Source: an uncultured Caldilineaceae bacterium
GTDB taxonomy: Bacteria; Chloroflexota; Anaerolineae; Caldilineales; Caldilineaceae
Direction: 5' to 3'
NCBI GenBank assembly: GCA_951813625.1
Contig: CATOTS010000036.1
Span: 1-64,000 of the forward strand
Length of the DNA: 64,000 bases
Position numbers and translations under genes: made by a program. A model generated the notes under the pieces. The model did not search any database. It worked only from the letters and a program-made list of their open reading frames with translations, and was not told the DNA's origin. Positions 43,041 through 52,224 of the stretch are shown here, piece by piece (the stretch's first letter is position 1; every line of letters starts with the position of its first letter).

Positions 43041-44669
43041 CTACGGTTCCATACTTTGGGACGGATCTTTATGGTAAACGATCGTGTTGGTGCCGAGGGC
43101 CATGAGGGCGCCACTGACGGCAGTCTCGAGGACGGCCGACTGGACGCCGGTTACGTCGATGAGTCCGGTCTCGCGGGCGTCGACGATTTCCTTGCCGACG
43201 ACGTCGTAGGCGTAGCCCGGGCCGGCTTCCTCGAGGTGGATGGCGGCCACGGATGGGGATTCGATGCCGGCATTCTTGACGATCTGCAGGAAGGGAGCGT
43301 CGAGGGCATCGCGCATAACCTTGACACCAAAGTTTTCGTCGCCCTCCAGTTCGAGTTCGTCGAGGGCTTGGCGGGCGTGGACAAAGGCGGCGCCGCCGCC
43401 GGGTACGACGCCGGTCTTGTGTGCCAGCGAGACAGCGGTGAGGGCCCGTTCAGACAGCCCGGAGAGGATGTCGCGTTCCTGCTTGAGATTGGTGCCGACT
43501 TTGAGCACGCCCATACCGCCGGTAAGTGCGGCCAGCCGGTTGATGATTTCGGAGCGTTCGTCGTCGTCGACGCGCAGGCCTTCGAGGCGGAGGCGCAACT
43601 GGTCAACCGTTTCCTGGACCGCGGCAGTGCGGCTCTGGTACGGTTGCAGCTGCATCGTTTTGCGGTCAACCTGCACCCGCATCGCCTCGCCCAGGTCGGC
43701 CTCGGTGGCTCTGGCAGCATAGGCGTAGTAGTTGCGGCCGAGGATGGTGGCGCCGGTGAGGGTAGTCAGGTCGCGGAAGGCCATGCGTCGCGGGTCGCCG
43801 ATTTCTTTCATCTGGACGCCGAGGATCGAGATCTTCTTTTTCTCCTCGGTCTGGTTGCGCACCATGACGTGGAGCGCCTCTTCCCTGAAATGAGAGCCGA
43901 TGATCACGAGCGATTTCTTGCCGGTCTTCATGGCGGCCTCGATCAGCGCGATGGTTTCGTCGGCCTGGGACATCGTGTCATCGACCAGCGCGATGGTGGA
44001 GTCGCCGTAGACGGCCCATTTGCGGATCGGGTCGGTGTATAGATGGAAGCTGGCGATTTCGGCCTTGTAGTTGGCCCCGGAGTGGTATTCGCGCGCGAGG
44101 AAGGGAGAGACGTATTTTTCGACGGAGACGCGTGCGTCGGCGCCGAGGAGGTAGCTTAGCTCGCCGATGGTGGCGGCCAGGTCGTGGTCTTTGACGACGG
44201 TGAGGGCGACGAGGGCAAGGTCATTCTCGGTTTCGACGGGGATGGCTATCTTTTCGAGGTGAGCGCGCACGGCCGCGGTGGCGGCGCGCAGGCCGATCTC
44301 CAACTCGCGATAACCGATACCGGCGGTCATCATTTTGAGCGTCTGGCGATAGATCTCACGGGTGAGGAGGGCGGTTGCGGTGCCGCCGTCCCCTACCTGG
44401 CCGGCGATGCGCCAGATGATGTGGCGCATCAGCATGGCGCCAACGTCGATGAGAGGGTCGCCGAGGCTGAGGATGCGGCGCACGGCGGTGGCGGCGTCAT
44501 CGAGCAACTCGGGCCCGCGTGTGCCGTCCCGTTCGTTGACGACGTGTCCGCCGACCGGCCCAAGGGTCGGGGCCAGCAGATCGGCGATGGCGTTGATGCC
44601 GTTGCTCAGATTCTCGTGGGTTTCCTCCGGGCCAGCGACCGCTGCCCTGTGATGTTTGATCTTTTCCAA
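43041..44669 (-). CDS. Divergent GroEL-like chaperonin
   Basis: 542 residues from a TTG at 44669, chosen because GAGGTG lies five bases upstream and the length then matches Cpn60. Group I features: APTLGPVGGHVV, GQVGDGGTATALL (Asp94, equivalent of GroEL Asp87), GVVPGGGAAFVHAR. The residue aligned with the ATP-hydrolysing Asp398 is Arg408 (ERALTAV in place of EDALHAT). The C terminus ends SMEP without a Gly-Gly-Met tail. No groES is adjacent. It is probably a specialised paralogue with slow or absent ATP turnover; the main groEL should be elsewhere. Confidence 0.85.
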   Translation of the reverse strand: MEKIKHHRAAVAGPEETHENLSNGINAIADLLAPTLGPVGGHVVNERDGTRGPELLDDAATAVRRILSLGDPLIDVGAMLMRHIIWRIAGQVGDGGTATALLTREIYRQTLKMMTAGIGYRELEIGLRAATAAVRAHLEKIAIPVETENDLALVALTVVKDHDLAATIGELSYLLGADARVSVEKYVSPFLAREYHSGANYKAEIASFHLYTDPIRKWAVYGDSTIALVDDTMSQADETIALIEAAMKTGKKSLVIIGSHFREEALHVMVRNQTEEKKKISILGVQMKEIGDPRRMAFRDLTTLTGATILGRNYYAYAARATEADLGEAMRVQVDRKTMQLQPYQSRTAAVQETVDQLRLRLEGLRVDDDERSEIINRLAALTGGMGVLKVGTNLKQERDILSGLSERALTAVSLAHKTGVVPGGGAAFVHARQALDELELEGDENFGVKVMRDALDAPFLQIVKNAGIESPSVAAIHLEEAGPGYAYDVVGKEIVDARETGLIDVTGVQSAVLETAVSGALMALGTNTIVYHKDPSQSMEP

Positions 44670-44718
44670 CTTTGCACCTCGACAATCTGATGAATGCTGA
44701 TTGGTGTGAAGTTGCCCA

Positions 44719-44749
44719 ATTATCGGTCGGCCGTGTGATTTGCTGTCAA
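44719..44749 (-). promoter_or_regulatory. Promoter of the chaperonin gene
   Basis: On the minus strand a perfect TTGACA and GATAAT are 19 bp apart, about 50 bp upstream of the TTG start. No CIRCE inverted repeat is present, so HrcA control is not indicated. Confidence 0.55.
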
Positions 44750-44754
44750 GTAGA

Positions 44755-45933
44755 TCAAGCCCACAGGTGCGCGTATTTGAGGCCGCTGCCGGTGTTGAAC
44801 AGGACGACAGTTTCATCGCCGCGCAGCCAGCCCGACTCCAGCAGTTGAATCTGGGCAGCGAGCGTGGCCGCGCCTTCGGGGCAGGGGAAGACGCCGGTGG
44901 CCTTGCCGATGCGTTTGGCGCCGTCCAACATCACGTCGTCCTCGACGGCAACGGCGGTGCCGCCGCTTTCGCGCACGGCTTTGAGCATCAGAAAGTCGCC
45001 GACGGCGGAAGGTACGCGCAGGCCGTCGGCGAGCGAGTGCGCTCCCTCCCAGGGTTCGGCGAACTCGGTTTCCTGCTCCATGGCACGCACGATCGGCGCG
45101 CAGCCGGTGCTCTGGACGCTGACCATGCGGGGGCGTTCGCTGCCGATCAGGCCAAGCTGCTCCATTTCGTCGAAGGCTTTCCACATGCCCACAAGGCCGG
45201 TCCCGCCGCCTGTCGGGTAGAAGATCACGTCTGGCAGCCGCCAGCCAAGCTGCTCCCAGATCTCGTAGCCCATAGTCTTTTTGCCTTCGATGCGGTAAGG
45301 CTCCTTGAGCGTGCTGACGTCGAACCAGCCGTGCTGCGCGACCTTCTCGCGCACTTTGGCGCCGCAGTCGGTGATCAGGCCGTCGACGAGGGTGACCTCC
45401 GCGCCCAGGTTGCTGCACTCGACGCGAAATGCGGCGGGCACGTCCTGCGGCATGTAGACGTGGGCGGGCAGCCCGACTTTGGCGGCGTATGCGCTCATCG
45501 CGCCAGCTGCATTGCCGGCGCTGGGGATGGCCAGCTCCGCTGCGCCAAGCTCGTAGGCGCGGCCGACAGCCATCACCAGGCCGCGGGCCTTGAAGCTGCC
45601 GGTGGGGTTGAGCGACTCGTCCTTTATCAGCGTATTGGGACAGCCTATCTCTTCGCCGAGCCCCTGGGCGTGCACGAGAGGCGTCCAGCCTTCGCCGAGC
45701 TTGAGCTGCGCGGCCCGCGTCCGAATCGGCAACACCTCCTCGTAGCGCCACAACGAGGATTCCCGGTTTGCCAGCGAATCGCGTGTCAGGGTCTGGGCCG
45801 CTTTGGACAAGTCGTAGCGGGACAGCAACGGCTTTTCACAGGCCGGGCACAGGTTCATCAGCCGGTCTGCCTCGTACTCTTCGCCGCAGCGGCTGCAAGA
45901 GAGATGGGTGAGTGTCGAAAGGGTTGCAGTCAT
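44755..45933 (-). CDS. thrC: Threonine synthase
   Basis: 392 residues. It converts O-phosphohomoserine to threonine using PLP. An N-terminal zinc ribbon (CSRCGEEY, CPACEKPL) is typical of the archaeal/Chloroflexi-type ThrC. The PLP lysine is Lys115 in SLNPTGSFKARGL; the phosphate loop is PTGGGTGLVGMWKAF. Other features are IPSAGNAAGAMSAYAA and VLFNTGSGLKY. No other threonine-pathway gene is nearby. The chaperonin downstream has its own promoter. Confidence 0.93.
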   Translation of the reverse strand: MTATLSTLTHLSCSRCGEEYEADRLMNLCPACEKPLLSRYDLSKAAQTLTRDSLANRESSLWRYEEVLPIRTRAAQLKLGEGWTPLVHAQGLGEEIGCPNTLIKDESLNPTGSFKARGLVMAVGRAYELGAAELAIPSAGNAAGAMSAYAAKVGLPAHVYMPQDVPAAFRVECSNLGAEVTLVDGLITDCGAKVREKVAQHGWFDVSTLKEPYRIEGKKTMGYEIWEQLGWRLPDVIFYPTGGGTGLVGMWKAFDEMEQLGLIGSERPRMVSVQSTGCAPIVRAMEQETEFAEPWEGAHSLADGLRVPSAVGDFLMLKAVRESGGTAVAVEDDVMLDGAKRIGKATGVFPCPEGAATLAAQIQLLESGWLRGDETVVLFNTGSGLKYAHLWA

Positions 45934-46078
45934 TGGAACTGCCAGACATTATGAGTTGCCGCGCGCCCGCAGGAAGGGCGCCGGAAACGGTGCCAATAAG
46001 AGTTTAGGGAAAGCGGCAGCGGCATGTCGGCGCCGGCTGCCTGCTCAATTGTACTGCGCTTCCGACTACAAGGCAAAA

Positions 46079-46107
46079 TTGACCACGAGACATGCCATCG
46101 TCATAAT
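46079..46107 (+). promoter_or_regulatory. Promoter of the ABC exporter operon
   Basis: TTGACC and CATAAT with a 17-bp spacer, 113 bp upstream of the ATP-binding subunit gene. The 287-bp gap between thrC and this operon contains no gene. Confidence 0.6.
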
Positions 46108-46220
46108 TGACAGCGGATTGCATGCTCAAGGTGGCCCCTTGGCGGCGATAGCCCGGGTTGATATGGGGGGTATTGCAACTATTCCTAGTGCACATCCGTA
46201 TTGATTCAAGAGGTGGTGCA

Positions 46221-47222
46221 ATGGAAACAATAGTTGACGCGCAGAATCTGCGCAAGACCTACCGACGCTCTGACGGCCCGGACATTGAAGCAGTCAAGGG
46301 CGTCGACCTGTCGATTCGACGGGGTGAGATCTTCAGCCTGCTCGGGCCGAACGGTGCGGGCAAGACGACGACGATCTCGATGATCAGCGGGCTGGTGTCG
46401 CCGACGGAAGGTGATGCGGTTATCGGGGGGCACTCGATCACGAAGCAGCCGATGGCTGCCAAGCGGCTGATGGGCTTTGTGCCGCAGGAGATTGCGCTCT
46501 ATCCCGAACTCAGCGCGCGCCAGAACCTGCTCTTCTTCGGCAGAATGTACGGGTTGGGCGGCAGGAAGCTCAGCCGGCGCGTCGACGATCTGCTGGCGTT
46601 CTTGGAGTTGCACGAGAGGCGGAACGACCGCATCGACACCTTTTCGGGCGGCATGAAACGGCGCGTCAACATCGCTGCCGGGCTGTTGCACAAGCCGCAG
46701 CTGATATACATGGACGAACCGACGGTCGGCATTGACCCGCAGAGCCGGCGCCGAATCCTGGACACGGTCAAGCAGCTGCGCGACGAAGACGGCATGACGG
46801 TGCTCTATACAACGCACTTGATGGAGGAGGCGCAGGAGCTGAGCGACCGCGTGGGCATCATGGACCACGGCGAGATTATCGCCATGGGCACGCATGCCGA
46901 GCTGACGCAGCAGGTGGGCGAAGAGGACCGGTTGGAGTTTACGGTCTCAGGCGGGGTTGCCGACGGGGCGCCGGCCCGCATTCAACGCGAGGTTGCCGGG
47001 GTCACGCGTGTGCTCTACGATGCGCCAGAGCAGGCCGGCGCCGAGTCCGTCGAGCCTGCGGCTGCGCGCCTGACCGTCTTCGCCAGGCACGGCCGCACTG
47101 CGCTCCCTCCCATCATTCAGGTACTCGATTCCGCCGGCTTAGTGATCCAGTCGGTGGCGGTGCGCGAGCCGGACCTCGAAGCGGTCTTCCTGGCGCTCAC
47201 GGGACGAGAGTTGCGGGATTAG
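46221..47222 (+). CDS. ABC-2 type exporter, ATP-binding protein
   Basis: 333 residues from the ATG at 46221, preceded by AAGAGGTGG. Walker A is GPNGAGKTT (42-50), the signature FSGGMKRR, Walker B LIYMDEP and the switch His in LYTTHLMEEAQ. The C-terminal 90 residues form the extra domain of the DrrA/CcmA subfamily of drug, antibiotic or polysaccharide exporters. Two permease genes follow on the same strand, so it probably powers a heterodimeric exporter. Substrate unknown. Confidence 0.92.
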   Translation: METIVDAQNLRKTYRRSDGPDIEAVKGVDLSIRRGEIFSLLGPNGAGKTTTISMISGLVSPTEGDAVIGGHSITKQPMAAKRLMGFVPQEIALYPELSARQNLLFFGRMYGLGGRKLSRRVDDLLAFLELHERRNDRIDTFSGGMKRRVNIAAGLLHKPQLIYMDEPTVGIDPQSRRRILDTVKQLRDEDGMTVLYTTHLMEEAQELSDRVGIMDHGEIIAMGTHAELTQQVGEEDRLEFTVSGGVADGAPARIQREVAGVTRVLYDAPEQAGAESVEPAAARLTVFARHGRTALPPIIQVLDSAGLVIQSVAVREPDLEAVFLALTGRELRD

Positions 47223-47294
47223 TTCCCGGAACTTCGCACTCCAGATTCTCTTAGAGCCCACAAACATTCCTGCCGAGTCTTCATCCTCTGATTG

Positions 47295-48905
47295 ATGCGC
47301 AAGATCCTCGCAATAGCCGGCAAAGAACTGTATACCTTCTTTCGCGATCGAAATCTGATCCTGCTCTCGTTTGCAACGCCGCTGGTGCTGTCGACAATCA
47401 TCGGGCTGGCGTTCGGGGGTGTCGGCGGCGGCGGATCGGACAGCCCTGATTTCGCAGAAATCGCGGTAGCCGTAGTCAATCTTGACGAAGGCGTCGATGT
47501 TCAGGAGGTGTTGGGCCTCCCCGACCAGTTCACTGATGTCGGTTCGCTGCCGTTTGACCCTGCAGATGTCTCGCTCCCGTTCGGAAGTTCACAGATCACA
47601 TTGGCCGCCCTGATGGAGAGCGGTTCTGCGCTCAATTTTGGCGATCAGATCGCCGGAATCCTCCTGTCGCGGCCGCCCGGGAACGCCGGTGCCGCGGACG
47701 GCGCAGGACTGCGTTTTGACGAAATCGAGTGCGGATTGCTTGGCAATGGCGAAGGGGAGGAGACCGCGACCTTCTCCGCCGGCGGTACGCTGGACGACCT
47801 GCTCGACGCTGCGGCGATTGAAGACGCCGACCTGGCGCGCGCGGGGGTCGACAGTGGCGAGTACGCGGCCGCGGTTATCATTCCGCCCGATTTCAGCAGG
47901 GGGATGATCCCCCGGTTCCGCCTGGACGGTGAGGGAAGGGTCCGCGCCGAGCTGGGCGATCCCGCGGGGACTGTGGAAGTCTACGGCAACAACGGCAGTC
48001 CGTTATCGGCGCGCGTTGTCCAAAGCATTGCTGCGGGGATCGTCAACCAGTTCGTGCGCGTGAGCGTCGCGCTGGGCGCCACGGTGGAGACATCGGCCAA
48101 CACCGTTCTTGACAGTTTCGACCTGGGTGTGGTCGACCTCAGCAATTTGGACCTGAGCGGTGTCGACCTTTCGGCGGCGCTGGCCTCGCTGCAGGGCCTT
48201 GATGCGTCGGTCCTGGAGCCCCTGTTCTGTCTGATCACGCCGGGCGCGAGTAATATCAGCGTCAGCCGTCGACCGCTGGATGCGCTGCAGCAGGCGCCAA
48301 CGATTGCGCGGGTCATCGTCCCGATCGGCGCGTCGCAGGCGGTCTTTTTCGCTCTCTTCACTGGCGTATTCGGCATCCACTCTATCTACGAGGAGCGGCG
48401 CCACTGGACGCTGCAGAGGATGATTGTTTCGCCGACGCCGCGGTTCTATTTGCTGGTAGGCAAGGTGGTGGGGAACCTGGTTACGGTTCTAATGCAGCTT
48501 CTGGTCCTCCTGGCCGCGCTGACCGTGATCGCGTCGATCGTTATCGGCGAGCCGACGATGATTTGGGGGCCGAGTGCGGGGTCAATTCTGGCAGTGGCAT
48601 TGGCTCTGGCTCTGTGTGTATCGGGCATGGGCGTTCTACTGGTCGGGCTGGCGCGGACGCCTGAACAGGTTGTGCTGTTTGGGCCTTTGATCAACATTGG
48701 GCTTGCCGTTCTGGGGGGAGCGTTCGGATTCTCGCTGCCGGTACAGGCGGCGCAGTTTTCCCTGATATACTGGGGCGTGGACGCGTTTACGAAGCTGGCC
48801 AGTGGGCAGACGGACATCGCGCTCAATCTGCTTGTGCTGATGGCGCAGGGTCTCGCTCTGTTCCTCGTGGGGATGTGGCTGTTCAAGCGGAGACTGGACC
48901 TGTAA
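47295..48905 (+). CDS. ABC-2 type permease (YhgE/Pip-like architecture), subunit 1
   Basis: 536 residues. One transmembrane helix at the N terminus (ILLSFATPLVLSTIIGLAFGG) is followed by a large extracytoplasmic domain of about 260 residues. The C terminus has five to six helices (VFFALFTGVFGIHSIYEERRHWTLQRMIVSPTP onward), the ABC-2 membrane arrangement. The ATG at 47295 is used; the TTG three bases before is less likely. It pairs with the next permease, which shares the ERRxWTLQRL motif, as a heterodimer. Confidence 0.88.
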   Translation: MRKILAIAGKELYTFFRDRNLILLSFATPLVLSTIIGLAFGGVGGGGSDSPDFAEIAVAVVNLDEGVDVQEVLGLPDQFTDVGSLPFDPADVSLPFGSSQITLAALMESGSALNFGDQIAGILLSRPPGNAGAADGAGLRFDEIECGLLGNGEGEETATFSAGGTLDDLLDAAAIEDADLARAGVDSGEYAAAVIIPPDFSRGMIPRFRLDGEGRVRAELGDPAGTVEVYGNNGSPLSARVVQSIAAGIVNQFVRVSVALGATVETSANTVLDSFDLGVVDLSNLDLSGVDLSAALASLQGLDASVLEPLFCLITPGASNISVSRRPLDALQQAPTIARVIVPIGASQAVFFALFTGVFGIHSIYEERRHWTLQRMIVSPTPRFYLLVGKVVGNLVTVLMQLLVLLAALTVIASIVIGEPTMIWGPSAGSILAVALALALCVSGMGVLLVGLARTPEQVVLFGPLINIGLAVLGGAFGFSLPVQAAQFSLIYWGVDAFTKLASGQTDIALNLLVLMAQGLALFLVGMWLFKRRLDL

Positions 48906-48982
48906 CGTCTTCCAGGAAGTTATTGCCCAGGCATTCGAGTTGTATTTCTCGAATCTCGCGATAGTTTGACTTGTTACTGACA

Positions 48983-50251
48983 ATGCGACCGATTCTGACG
49001 ATTGTTTTGAACGACCTGCGCATCTTTTTATCGCAACGGGGCAATCTGGTTGGCCTGCTTGTGATTCCCGTCCTGCTTACGGTCGTAATTGGCTGGAGTC
49101 TGGGGCAATTCGTAGGCGGAGGGCAGGCGCGCCTGCGGGTTGACCTTATCGACCTGGACGCGACCGGCATGTCTGCCCGTTTGATCGACGAATTGCGCGC
49201 GACCAACGGTGCTCTCGTGCTGTGCCCGCTGGACAATGACGCCGATGACTATTGCAGTCTGGACGGCGAAGCGTTGGACCTTAACCGCGCGATCGAACGG
49301 GCGCGTGCAGGCGGAACCGAGGCGCTGATCGTCGTCCCCGCAGGCTACGCGGCCGCGCTTGAGAATTTCCAGCGCGCCAGTATCGACTATTATTCGATGT
49401 CGGACCCGCTACAGCCGGATGCCGTTCTGCAGAGTCTGGAGGCGGTGCTGCAACGAGTCAACGGCGCGTCAATGACGGCTGGGGTGGCGGGAGCGTTGCT
49501 GGACAACGTGACCACCGGGCTCGATTTGCCTGCCTTCGACGAGTCGGTGCGGAAGGAGTTTCTGGGCGCGCTCTACCGAAATGCAGAACAGAAGTTGATC
49601 GAGATGCCGGCGCCGGTAAGTTTCGAAACCGGGGAGGAGGAGGCGGGCGGCGATGCCTCCGACAACGGGTTTAACCAGTCTGCGCCGGGGATGGGGTCGC
49701 TGTACGTCATGTTTACAGTGCTGGGCGGAATGGCGGTCCTGCTGCGCGAAAGGCGGCAGTGGACGCTGCAACGTCTGATGGCGCTGCCGCTATCGCGGGC
49801 ACAGATCCTCGGAAGCAAGATTGTGGTCTACTTTGTGCTGGGCATGATCCAATATATGATCGTGTTTGCTGTCGGCGGCGTCGCGGGGATGGACTTCGGG
49901 GACGATCCGCTGGCGCTGTTGGCGGTCATGGCGGCCTTTGTACTGTGCATCACTGCGCTGACGTTCGCGCTCGCTCCGTGGATCAGGAGCGAGGGCCAGG
50001 CCAGGGGGTTTGTTCTGCTGTTGTCGCTGTCGCTTGCGCCGCTGGGCGGGGCGTGGTGGCCGCTGGAGATTGTGCCTGACTTCATGCGGACGCTTGGGCA
50101 CCTGTCGCCGGTTGCCTGGGCGATGGACGGTTTCCAAGATCTGATCTGGTACAGCGGCGGCTTTGGCGACGTCCTGCCGGAGATCGGCGTCCTGCTGGCG
50201 GCGGCAGCTGTTCTGTTTGTGGTAGGGGTTCGAGGATTCAGGTACGGGTGA
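48983..50251 (+). CDS. ABC-2 type permease, subunit 2
   Basis: 422 residues from the ATG at 48983. It has the same design as the preceding gene: an N-terminal helix (LVGLLVIPVLLTVVIGWSLG), an extracytoplasmic domain of about 200 residues, then five to six helices starting at SLYVMFTVLGGMAVLLRERRQWTLQRLMALPLSR. The shared ERRQWTLQRL coupling motif faces the ATPase. It completes the exporter operon. Confidence 0.88.
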   Translation: MRPILTIVLNDLRIFLSQRGNLVGLLVIPVLLTVVIGWSLGQFVGGGQARLRVDLIDLDATGMSARLIDELRATNGALVLCPLDNDADDYCSLDGEALDLNRAIERARAGGTEALIVVPAGYAAALENFQRASIDYYSMSDPLQPDAVLQSLEAVLQRVNGASMTAGVAGALLDNVTTGLDLPAFDESVRKEFLGALYRNAEQKLIEMPAPVSFETGEEEAGGDASDNGFNQSAPGMGSLYVMFTVLGGMAVLLRERRQWTLQRLMALPLSRAQILGSKIVVYFVLGMIQYMIVFAVGGVAGMDFGDDPLALLAVMAAFVLCITALTFALAPWIRSEGQARGFVLLLSLSLAPLGGAWWPLEIVPDFMRTLGHLSPVAWAMDGFQDLIWYSGGFGDVLPEIGVLLAAAAVLFVVGVRGFRYG

Positions 50252-50374
50252 GGGACTGAAACAGATCGCTCCTGCGGACGCCGTCCAGGGGCGCGGACGG
50301 AGGCAATCGTATTCTCTGCTAAGTTTGCGGCAGCCGGAAGCTGGATAAGCGGCAGCTGTTCGGAGTCAAGTCCA

Positions 50375-50719
50375 ATGACAACGCTACAGAGAATACGAGA
50401 CAGTATCCCCGACATGACAGCAGCAGAGAGAGCAGAGTGGCCGCAGTTGATTGCCCGCGACATTGGCGGCGTTTTCCCGGGCATTGAGAGTGTACCGGGG
50501 GTCATGGGCGGCGAACCGTGCGTTGTACGCACACGAATTCCTGCTTGGCTGTTGGTTCAGGGCAGAATTTTCGGAATGAGCGAGGCGGAGATTCTCAGCG
50601 CCTATCCTGTCCTGCGCGCCGAAGATTTTTCCAACGCTTGGGCCTACTATCGAGCAAACAAAGAAGAAATTGAACGACAGATTGCCGATCATGAGATGGC
50701 CTGGCGATGGCGCGTTTGA
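50375..50719 (+). CDS. DUF433-domain antitoxin
   Basis: 114 residues. The DUF433 part (about 45-100) has PGVMGGEPCVVRTRIPAWLLV, GMSEAEILSAYPVLRAEDFSNAWAYYRANKEEI, a winged-helix-type DNA-binding fold in VapB-like antitoxins. Its stop overlaps the start region of the DUF5615 gene by 13 bp, the standard pairing for these toxin-antitoxin loci. The partner has a frameshift. Confidence 0.82.
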   Translation: MTTLQRIRDSIPDMTAAERAEWPQLIARDIGGVFPGIESVPGVMGGEPCVVRTRIPAWLLVQGRIFGMSEAEILSAYPVLRAEDFSNAWAYYRANKEEIERQIADHEMAWRWRV

Positions 50720-51047
50720 ATGCAGATAAAATTTTCCATTGCCGGTTGTGGAAGAACTGCGGAAGTCGGGGCATGACATGCTGACGATCCAGGAGGACGG
50801 AAGGGCCAATCAAAGTCTTCCCGATGAAGATGCGCTTTCAGTCGCAAAGAAGTCCCAACGGGCCGTATTGACCTTGAATCGAAAGCATTTCGTTCGCTTG
50901 CATTTTGAGTCCTCACTGCACAGAGGCATCGTTTCGTGTACATCCGATCCGGACTTTGAAGGTCAGGCGAGGCGGTTCCATAAAGCCGTCACCGATCAGG
51001 CCTCTCTGGAGGGTGAATTGATCCGAGTCAATCGACGAGCAAATTGA
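50707..51047 (+). pseudogene. DUF5615 PIN-like toxin with a frameshift near its start
   Basis: An ATG at 50707 encodes MARLNADK, then the frame is lost at AAAATTTT (50728-50735). After a -1 shift it continues as NFPLPVVEELRKSGHDMLTIQEDG and through RAVLTLNRKHF and SDPDFEGQARRF to the stop at 51045-51047. Reading the junction with one extra A gives the normal family N terminus (ADxNFPLPVVEEL). The loss removes the first acidic residue of the PIN-like site from the main frame. A TTG at 50739 could only restart beyond it. Either one base is missing, or A4T4 slippage rescues expression. purM starts in the next base. Confidence 0.72.
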
Positions 51048-52133
51048 ATGAATGATTTTCCCGACCAGCCCTCGACGGCGCCAGCAGAAGGCGGGGATTC
51101 CGTGGGCCGGCAGGCCGGTCGTTATGCGGCTGCAGGCGTGGACATCGATGCCGGCAGGCGAGCGGTCGAGCTGATGCAGGCCGCGGTTCAGGCGACGCAC
51201 ACGCTGCAGGTCGTAGCTGAGGCCGACGGTTTTGGCGGCCTGTTCGCGCTGACCGATCTGCCGCCGCGGCCGCTGCTGGTTGCTTCGACGGACGGCGTCG
51301 GCACGAAGGTCAAACTTGCGGCTGAGCACGGTCGCTGGCACGGGATTGGCGCGGACATTGTCAATCACTGTCTCAATGACATCCTCGTACAGGGAGCCCA
51401 GCCGCTCTTTTTCCTAGACTATATCGCGGTTGACAGGCTGGTGCCGGAAAATGTCGCCGCCATCGTAACGGGGGCGGCCGGGGCATGCCGTGAAGCCGGA
51501 TGCGCTCTGCTGGGGGGCGAAACGGCTGAGATGCCGGATGTCTACGCGGCCGGCGCGTGCGATGTGGCAGGTACGATCGTTGGCCTGGTCGACAGGCAGG
51601 GACTGCTGCCGCGGCGGCAGGAGATGCGGCCCGGCGATCTGCTCATCGGGCTGCCCAGCAGCGGTCCGCATACGAACGGCTATTCGCTCATCCGCCGCGT
51701 TATCGAGGGCAGGGATCTGCAGATGTTCCTGGAGGACGGAGAGCCGCTTCTCGACGCGCTGCTTGCACCGCACAGGTCCTATCTACCGGCGGTGCGCGCG
51801 CTCGAGGAGGCCGGAGTCGAGGTCAAGGGGCTGGCACACATAACCGGCGGCGGCCTGGTGGACAACTTGCCCCGGATCCTGCCGCCAGGCTCGCGGGCTC
51901 GGATCGACTGCCCGAGCTGGGAGGTACCTCCGGTCTTCCGCAGCCTGCAGTCGTGGAGCGGGATGGACGGCGTTGAGGCCTTCCGGGTCTTCAATATGGG
52001 CATCGGCATGGTCGTTGTTGCGGCAGCGGAGGAGGCGGGACGCGCACAGAGCATTCTGCCCGGTGCTCTGGTGATCGGAGCGCTGGCCGACAGTGACCGG
52101 CCTGTGCCCGATGTGGCATTGGACGGCTTGTAA
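51048..52133 (+). CDS. purM: Phosphoribosylformylglycinamidine cyclo-ligase
   Basis: 361 residues. It closes the imidazole ring of the purine pathway (FGAM to AIR, with ATP). AIRS features: YAAAGVDIDAGRRAVELM, ASTDGVGTKVKLA, GADIVNHCLNDILVQGAQPLFFLDYIA, GGETAEMPDVY, GLPSSGPHTNGYSLIRRV and the C-terminal ITGGGLVDNLPRILP. The ATG at 51048 follows the DUF5615 stop immediately. No other pur gene is in the window. Confidence 0.95.
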   Translation: MNDFPDQPSTAPAEGGDSVGRQAGRYAAAGVDIDAGRRAVELMQAAVQATHTLQVVAEADGFGGLFALTDLPPRPLLVASTDGVGTKVKLAAEHGRWHGIGADIVNHCLNDILVQGAQPLFFLDYIAVDRLVPENVAAIVTGAAGACREAGCALLGGETAEMPDVYAAGACDVAGTIVGLVDRQGLLPRRQEMRPGDLLIGLPSSGPHTNGYSLIRRVIEGRDLQMFLEDGEPLLDALLAPHRSYLPAVRALEEAGVEVKGLAHITGGGLVDNLPRILPPGSRARIDCPSWEVPPVFRSLQSWSGMDGVEAFRVFNMGIGMVVVAAAEEAGRAQSILPGALVIGALADSDRPVPDVALDGL

Positions 52134-52224
52134 GCAGAGGTTTGCCGAATCTTGTCCTTTAGGCGGCGGGCGGGGGCAGGAGATGGTCCGCTGGCACTGC
52201 GACCTTTGAGCAGAAGGAGAGCGA

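Noticed and set aside
42942..44042. A 366-codon plus-strand frame opposite the chaperonin gene
   Set aside because: It is antisense to a clear Cpn60 reading frame and shows no domain of its own.
44669..44816. Longer N terminus of the chaperonin up to 44816
   Set aside because: The added 49 residues overlap the promoter and threonine synthase end and lack similarity to Cpn60; the TTG at 44669 has a Shine-Dalgarno at the right distance.
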